From the NCBI GenBank assembly GCA_020975725.1, contig QXJR01000008.1, forward strand, positions 372,001-436,000: a stretch of DNA of 64,000 nt, written 5' to 3'. This document shows, piece by piece, positions 60,301-64,000 of the stretch (positions within the stretch are counted from its first letter, which is position 1; each line of letters begins with the position of its first letter). The notes beneath the pieces are model-generated. The model ran no database searches and was not told the origin of the DNA. It saw only the letters and a program-made list of their open reading frames with translations. Source of the stretch: Picocystis sp. L7 (Eukaryota > Chlorophyta > Picocystophyceae > Picocystales > Picocystaceae). Made by a program: the position numbers and the translations under genes.

Positions 60301-60474
60301 TGTCGCTTCGACGTGCACGACGTCTCGTTTCCTCTCCAGGTCCCAGGCGTGCACGACTCTCCCTCCTTTTTCCGCCATCCACGCGCATCCTTCCAGGCTC
60401 TGCAACCTCCCTTGCGTCCCGGATCCGCTCGCTTCGTCCGGAAGGCGACACAATCGCGTGGCGCGTGGCGCCAT
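57388..60474 (-). CDS. Nup133-like nucleoporin
   Basis: About 1028 aa, the largest host gene here. The first 400 residues alternate short strands and charged loops like a beta-propeller (LGREGRVLTCHGS, EKGGRVVHAWDLERKR, VHTIRHADEGKSHVIFGTSGG). The rest is an alpha-solenoid with CLAQLCETIGN, FSNFYFQWLLDRKREF and, near the end, LRLRWLQEIKMRKHISASRTLEVLSKE, which resembles the Nup133 tail (LxWLHDI...A..TL..LA). Nup133 belongs to the Y-complex of the nuclear pore. Nup155 or another propeller-solenoid protein is possible. The ATG at 60474 is chosen because upstream frame reads as promoter. Convergent with coatomer zeta. Confidence 0.6.
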   Translation of the reverse strand: MAPRATRLCRLPDEASGSGTQGRLQSLEGCAWMAEKGGRVVHAWDLERKRDVVHVEATGVIVDAHVAVRRGSMAVAACLENGGGRIWTKQDGKRNAITRKVKAPDDPKAKRSEGERLVAVHTIRHADEGKSHVIFGTSGGKIVHVVLDERGEPSKPRALERGQGVGVIQRIGSLLWKQQEVSPIKQLAWREKDGIILALDDRELQVWAGDRDHLDSYTLEGNLDVRAHFKQELDDNCEINNFCTVGKRVVVLARMQQRGLCALDVRVERDAEAFACQPVKLYRGLAKGFWSGAACKDVLLRCLLPDPDNARSVPEFLVLGREGRVLTCHGSSVQKFASCYDNPVLDACPSKTCTSWLFLDPSAGVMSVPMHIPSHRQMTPDADMASATRMCELALDELRHALSQGREMADPDKAADFRARLMSLGAFTKAETNPFLTVGKEIVDTLFKHWGGEDASLANMGAQLVDKKGRFNNYLDLLSATGCFDLLKPESLSTLFALSMKIEFLLALREAENLLSTNEHPSLPFLRECLSLAGEEIKSLHVALTSRPPEEVVYSRASSCDCLLVALQKKFSSRFHVAEEAAAGWGVLEAGTACVLSAVESSSEAWKSISERFPSAFAYATGGSSISPWLGSKRIIGMLASATEAVLNASNALSAVDPEQVPAARGRLLELASQLLDSHRLAVESALIGSDVQQSLFREYAATRDRLLAALLEHALDDGGQEAVDAIASLAVRHHGYACLAQLCETIGNEGMLFDYMRHLESNAQFDGKFSNFYFQWLLDRKREFELMHLPSEFDEELIGFLQPLLRLRWLQEIKMRKHISASRTLEVLSKENGLSVEQSYRRLSLQKLSLLAGGEDHHSEKVIDVDSALTLLDIQTEISIGSNKDPIMSPVEMVDAALRETAPSKLSLAFAVFAAAGDGFRRSHLKRLEAAWRAAADVTDWEELAHARVGESDESYLMALQQTAVHQAAVYCYGNQSFCAGAPVSDTLNIDEVFTLLTQHTRLEEYPLETLRHALFTATLGLQAVDS

Positions 60475-60730
60475 CGTCGGATTCCGCGTCGCGATGGAAA
60501 GGCGACCTTCGTGGTGGTGAACTTGTGGCGAGTTAACTTGGAAGCACTCCGGTTGCGACCGAACCACCTCGATTGAGGGGGGGGTCCCACTGGATCCAAC
60601 CCCGTCCCTTGGACGGGCCAGGGACAATGGGGAATGGAAACCCTGGGTGTGGCGCCTTCTTTTCCCATCCAGCCCATGGCTTGCCTACGGCGCGGCCAAG
60701 CTCGCTCCAAGCGGCCGCGGAGAGCGAGCC

Positions 60731-61000
60731 ATGCCGAAAGCCCGGGCGCTCAAGGAGTGCGCCCAACGCATCTTGACCGTGCTGGTGGACGGGTTTGGGA
60801 CGACCATGGTGCATGCGAGGGACGGCTCGGTGATGAAGCAGGGTTGGAGCCGGCGCAAGCACGCAACGGTGAAGCGATTGATGGGGTGTGGTCCCACCAA
60901 CGGCAAGATCGTCAGCCGCGATCCGGACGCGGATCATAACATTCGGAAGGGCCTCGCTTTGTCGATTTGGCCAGCACAGCTCTGCCGTGTTGCAGCGTAA
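60731..61000 (+). pseudogene. Decayed TnpB/Fanzor-like C-terminal fragment
   Basis: An 89-codon frame resembles the end of IS607/IS605 TnpB or eukaryotic Fanzor nucleases. It has VLVDGFGTTMVHARDG where these have V-D-E-x-x-T-S-x-x-C-x-x-C, then LMGCGPTNGKIVSRDPDADHNI where they have C-G-x...-RD-x-N-A-x-N-I (the RuvC-III Asp). The first zinc-finger Cys pair is lost (read as His/Ala and Asp/Gly), only one Cys of the second pair remains, and the N-terminal two thirds are absent. It is therefore a remnant. The homology call is by eye from the spacing and needs a profile search. Confidence 0.4.
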
Positions 61001-62453
61001 TGGTGGCTGCAAAAGGTTGTCGGCAAGGTCATTCGATGCTTAAGAGAGGAGGCAATGCGGGTTGCCATTGAGGTTGCTGGACAACCCAATGGATTGGTGC
61101 CCACGTTTGGTTGTTTGTGTGCAAAGAAGCGCAGGGGACGCTCACGGTTGGTTTACACACCGTGTAGCCTCGTAGGTCGACAACCTACACACTTTGGGGG
61201 GAGAGAAAAAAAGCGAGGTGTTTCATTTTTCAGCCGACCAAGAGTAACATGTCACTCATCACTTGCTCCCCCAAAGACGATCCCATCCACACTTGTACAA
61301 CACCAAGACGGTTGGTATGGGATGCATGCCTCTTTCCATTGGGACAACATTGAGGGCCACATGTTTTCTGCCTTGTTGGCGAGGCAAGGAAGCATGACGC
61401 ACCTATCATGCTGCGCCTCGCACAGCAACCGCATAGTATGGCGGTGCCCCCTCGCTTGTTGTCCATCCGACAACGCATCGTGCACTTGCGGGAATGAAAA
61501 CCGCCGAGAGGATGGCGTGGCGGTGGTTCCGAGACCCCCCCCTTGCTGCCTTTTGAGCAACTTTGATTCCTGGCATGGGATAACGCAAAGCGAATGTGCC
61601 CAGCAAGCCTTCAACCCACGCCTAAGCCACAGGGAAACCTCCACGTGGATCTTGTTGCTATGCGCATAGAATCGAATTCACCACTTCAGAGAAGTGTTCC
61701 TTCGAACCAATCGGAAAGTATCGGTCACATCGGGCCGTAGGTGTAGTGACACCTTTAAGATTCCTACTTGGATAGGAATCCCGAAATGATGGCATGTTCG
61801 TGTGAGCACATCTTACCTAAGGCTTGCCCACAAAATTTTTTATCTCCCATCATTGCTTTTTCATTGGCACCTTGTGAAAGTTTTCTCTTATGAAAAGTTT
61901 AGTGGGATGCTCTTGATTGGCATTCGACATACACTTGTAAGGCACGCAAGGATCGATACTCGTAGAAGAGCCGACATGTCCTATGTTGGCTTTTTGTTGG
62001 TGAACATGGTGCATCCCGCTTTGACTAGTACAATTGTATGCTCATTGCGGAGCAATTCGTGAATAACGCGTGGGCCAACTCTCGATTCTTTGTTTCGTAG
62101 CTGTCGGTGTCGTAAATAGAACGCTACTATGCATGTTTTTACACCTCTAATGCCTTCTTCGTGATATTTATTGCTACTTTCTTCGCCTTGACACATCCCA
62201 AAAGAATTTGTTATAGGTTGGATCCAAAAGCGGCGATTCAAGGCTTTACGCCAGACGTATGAACGGGCAACATGGTGAAGTTGCAAGCACCTTTGGGCGT
62301 CGCTTGTGAGCCACTCACAAACTACACGATTACACTCAACTTCTCTAAGGAGTACCCACAGTGCTTTACGACAACTTTGTCAAAGGATGGATTTTCGAAC
62401 CATGTCCCAAGTTTATGCCACTCTCCCTTCTTGTCCTCGTCTTCACGACATGC

Positions 62454-62497
62454 CTATCTTGAAGTAGGACCGCGCCTATCTTGAAGTAGAACCGCGC
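62454..62497. repeat. 22-bp tandem duplication
   Basis: CTATCTTGAAGTAGGACCGC at 62454 onward is followed directly by a near-identical copy starting at 62476 with one base changed (GGACC to GAACC). It lies in non-coding sequence. Confidence 0.85.
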
Positions 62498-62902
62498 ATA
62501 TCAATGTGCCATTCCACGCTTGAATTAAATTTCCCCCGAGAGGCATTTCTGAAGTTGAGAGCGAGGTGTCTGCTGGCACATGCATTTGGCGCCGAGATTG
62601 GAATGCGTTCACATCATTGCCCAGCCAGGTGCATCTTGTCCTTCGGGTTACGCACGACCTCGCGAGTGGGCCACCGCGCTAGATCAACCCGGATGTGAAA
62701 CGGCGGGAATTTCGATACTCTGCTTCCTTGGCGTGCGCGTGTTGTCATGTTGACTTCTCGGTTGACTTGGTTTGAGGGCCTCGTGTGGGCAGATGAACCA
62801 GCTCCTCGATCCATTCGAGTGCGTTGATCGCTAGGTGGAGATGGACCATGATGGAACGATGGGAACACAGGAGACGTCCGTCGATCTCACTACCAGAAAA
62901 CG

Positions 62903-64000
62903 TTACGAAGTGGGCGCACCCTGGCGACGGCGCAGCTCAGGAGACGCGTGTGCCAACACCGTCAAGCGATGGAGGATGGAACGGTAGTTCTCCACCTCGC
63001 GATGGGCGTCGCGGTTGTGAGGCTGGAGCTCCAACACACGCTTGAAGTCCCGCTCGGCGCTCTCTGCGTCGCCTAGGCCTTCCTCGGCCCTGGCGCGACG
63101 GTACAAGGCTTTCAAGGTGATGTCGTCTGACCGGCCTGTGCGAAGGATGCGGTTGCAGTCGTGGATGGCCTGCGTCCACATCTTCCGCTTCAACCAACAC
63201 TGCGCACGGTTGCACAAGACCACGCACAAATCGCCGGAAGGATCGGCGTCCTCGTCCTCTTCCTCTCCGAGCGTGAGCATCTCGATGGCACGCGTGTAGG
63301 CCTCACATGCCTCCCGAAACCGACCGTAAGCGTACTCGCGATTGCCACGCTGCTTGTAGAGGGATGCACGTTCACGTATGTCTCTCAAGGTGTCGTCTGC
63401 ACCATCCACGCCTGTTCCCTCCGGAACCGCCGTTCGCTTCCCTTTCTTGGACACGTCCGTCTCGAATTGGTACCTCGCCACGACCGACAGGTCCAGACAT
63501 TTGCTCGTGTACCACCAGTGCTTCGGCACACAAAGGCAGTCTCCAGGTCCCAGCACAACCACGTGTGGTTGGGCTGCACAGGTCCGAGGGAAGCTCGTCA
63601 AGTCCGGCCTGAAAGGATCGTACAAGCTCTGCAAATCGTGGGTCTCGTTGCCGTAAATGGAACTGGCGTCCTCTGGAGCGTACAACACGTACTGCGTCCT
63701 ACCCGCGAGCTGGCAGAAGCAAACCTCTGTCTCTCCGAGGCCGTGCAGCCTCACTTCGCTTCCAGCGGGTCCGACTTCCAGGTACGAGCACTGAGGATCC
63801 ACAAAAGCGGGACCACGTGGAACGTCCAGCGGGCTCCAGCATTTCTTCAACTCTTTTCTGTTGGAGAAGGGACGCCACTCGTGCGCTTGGAAGGGGAGGC
63901 TGCTTTCTCCTTGGAAGGAGGAGATCAAGCTTTCTTCTCCTGCGCAGTAACCCAGAAAGTCTCGTGCACGCAGCTTGAGTTTCTGCGCTCCGCTCCCGTC
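62903..64000 (-). CDS. Cupin/JmjC-like domain fused to TPRs (5' end outside window)
   Basis: Frame open from the window edge to the stop at 62903, at least 365 residues seen. First part: a cupin_8/JmjC-like barrel with FVDPQCSYLEVGPAGSEVRLHG, FCQLAGRTQYVLYAPEDA, and VVVLGPGDCLCVPKHWWYTSKCL. Second part: TPR helices (ASLYKQRGNREYAYGRFREACEAYTRAIEML, LCVVLCNRAQCWLKRKMWTQAIHDCNRIL, KALYRRARAEEGLGDAESAERDFKRVL). The iron ligands expected in active members are missing: HxD reads HGL, and the distal His of WWH reads WWY. It may therefore be catalytically dead or use another chemistry. The first exon(s) lie beyond 64000. Function unknown. Confidence 0.75.
   Translation of the reverse strand, partial: DGSGAQKLKLRARDFLGYCAGEESLISSFQGESSLPFQAHEWRPFSNRKELKKCWSPLDVPRGPAFVDPQCSYLEVGPAGSEVRLHGLGETEVCFCQLAGRTQYVLYAPEDASSIYGNETHDLQSLYDPFRPDLTSFPRTCAAQPHVVVLGPGDCLCVPKHWWYTSKCLDLSVVARYQFETDVSKKGKRTAVPEGTGVDGADDTLRDIRERASLYKQRGNREYAYGRFREACEAYTRAIEMLTLGEEEDEDADPSGDLCVVLCNRAQCWLKRKMWTQAIHDCNRILRTGRSDDITLKALYRRARAEEGLGDAESAERDFKRVLELQPHNRDAHREVENYRSILHRLTVLAHASPELRRRQGAPTS

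Larger units (their letters stand above)
60475..62902. other. Gene-poor stretch, 2.4 kb
   Basis: Apart from the fragment at 60731-61000 and a 22-bp tandem duplication at 62454-62497, nothing is recognised. Base composition becomes A/T-richer from about 61000. An inverted pair GATTCCTA...TAGGAATC sits near 61759-61780 and a TGTAGC...CTACAC pair near 61162-61193. It resembles the 38-39.9 kb stretch and probably consists of old mobile DNA. Confidence 0.4.

Noticed and set aside
1-64000. CRISPR arrays, rRNA genes, replication origins
   Set aside because: No regularly spaced repeats, rRNA-like stretches or origin-like clusters were seen on either strand.

Overview
The window looks like nuclear DNA of a unicellular alga with a primary plastid (Archaeplastida). 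About 34 protein genes are packed tightly on both strands. Eukaryotic housekeeping genes (APC6/CDC16, Mediator 31, RER1, coatomer zeta, eIF4G, Rtf2, USB1, a Nup133-like nucleoporin, BLOC1S1) are mixed with plastid-function genes that carry recognisable N-terminal targeting regions: a triose-phosphate translocator, a TLP18.3-like thylakoid protein, plant-type DapB, IspF, plant-type glutamate-cysteine ligase and a SecG-like protein. A bifunctional class A penicillin-binding protein is present, which suggests plastid peptidoglycan. That points to a glaucophyte or an early-branching green alga rather than a red alga, but the sequence alone does not settle the lineage.

Layout. 1-1.5 kb: 3' part of an old Copia-type retroelement. 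1.7-15 kb: aldo/keto reductase, an ArsS-like radical SAM enzyme, a plastid phosphate translocator, CDC16, an ER P58IPK-type J protein, an unknown membrane protein and a PPR-SMR protein. 15.5-20.4 kb: a whole-looking Copia element with identical 482-bp LTRs and a 5-bp target duplication, inserted just upstream of the TLP18.3 gene. 20.5-28 kb: TLP18.3, DapB, a conserved plastid protein, a HAL2-type phosphatase, a COG2509 flavoprotein, and an overlapping pair (BLOC1S1 followed by a C1orf74-like ORF). 28.8-37.9 kb: S1 protease, SecG, ZIP transporter, RER1, uL22m, GPDH, MED31. 38-40 kb is gene-poor. 40-60.5 kb: a small unknown gene, a possible MED11, PBP1A, USB1, Rtf2, aminopeptidase P, IspF, GSH1, eIF4G, ABCF, COPI zeta and Nup133-like. 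60.5-62.9 kb is gene-poor with a decayed TnpB/Fanzor-like fragment. The last kilobase is a cupin (JmjC-like)-TPR protein cut by the window end.

Most genes read as a single exon. The introns I could place by matching splice sites, phase and protein homology are short (79-285 nt) and mostly near the 5' end, where they separate a targeting peptide from the mature domain. MED31 (four exons) and eIF4G (about four exons) are the exceptions. Donors are GTGAGT/GTGAGC/GTGAGG/GTAAGT/GTAAGG and, repeatedly, GTGCGT.

Several genes could act together. DapB (lysine/diaminopimelate), PBP1A, SecG, the translocator, IspF, TLP18.3 and GSH1 all act in or at the plastid, while RER1, coatomer zeta and P58IPK act in the early secretory pathway. 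I see no evidence of operons except the one-base overlap of BLOC1S1 and its downstream ORF.
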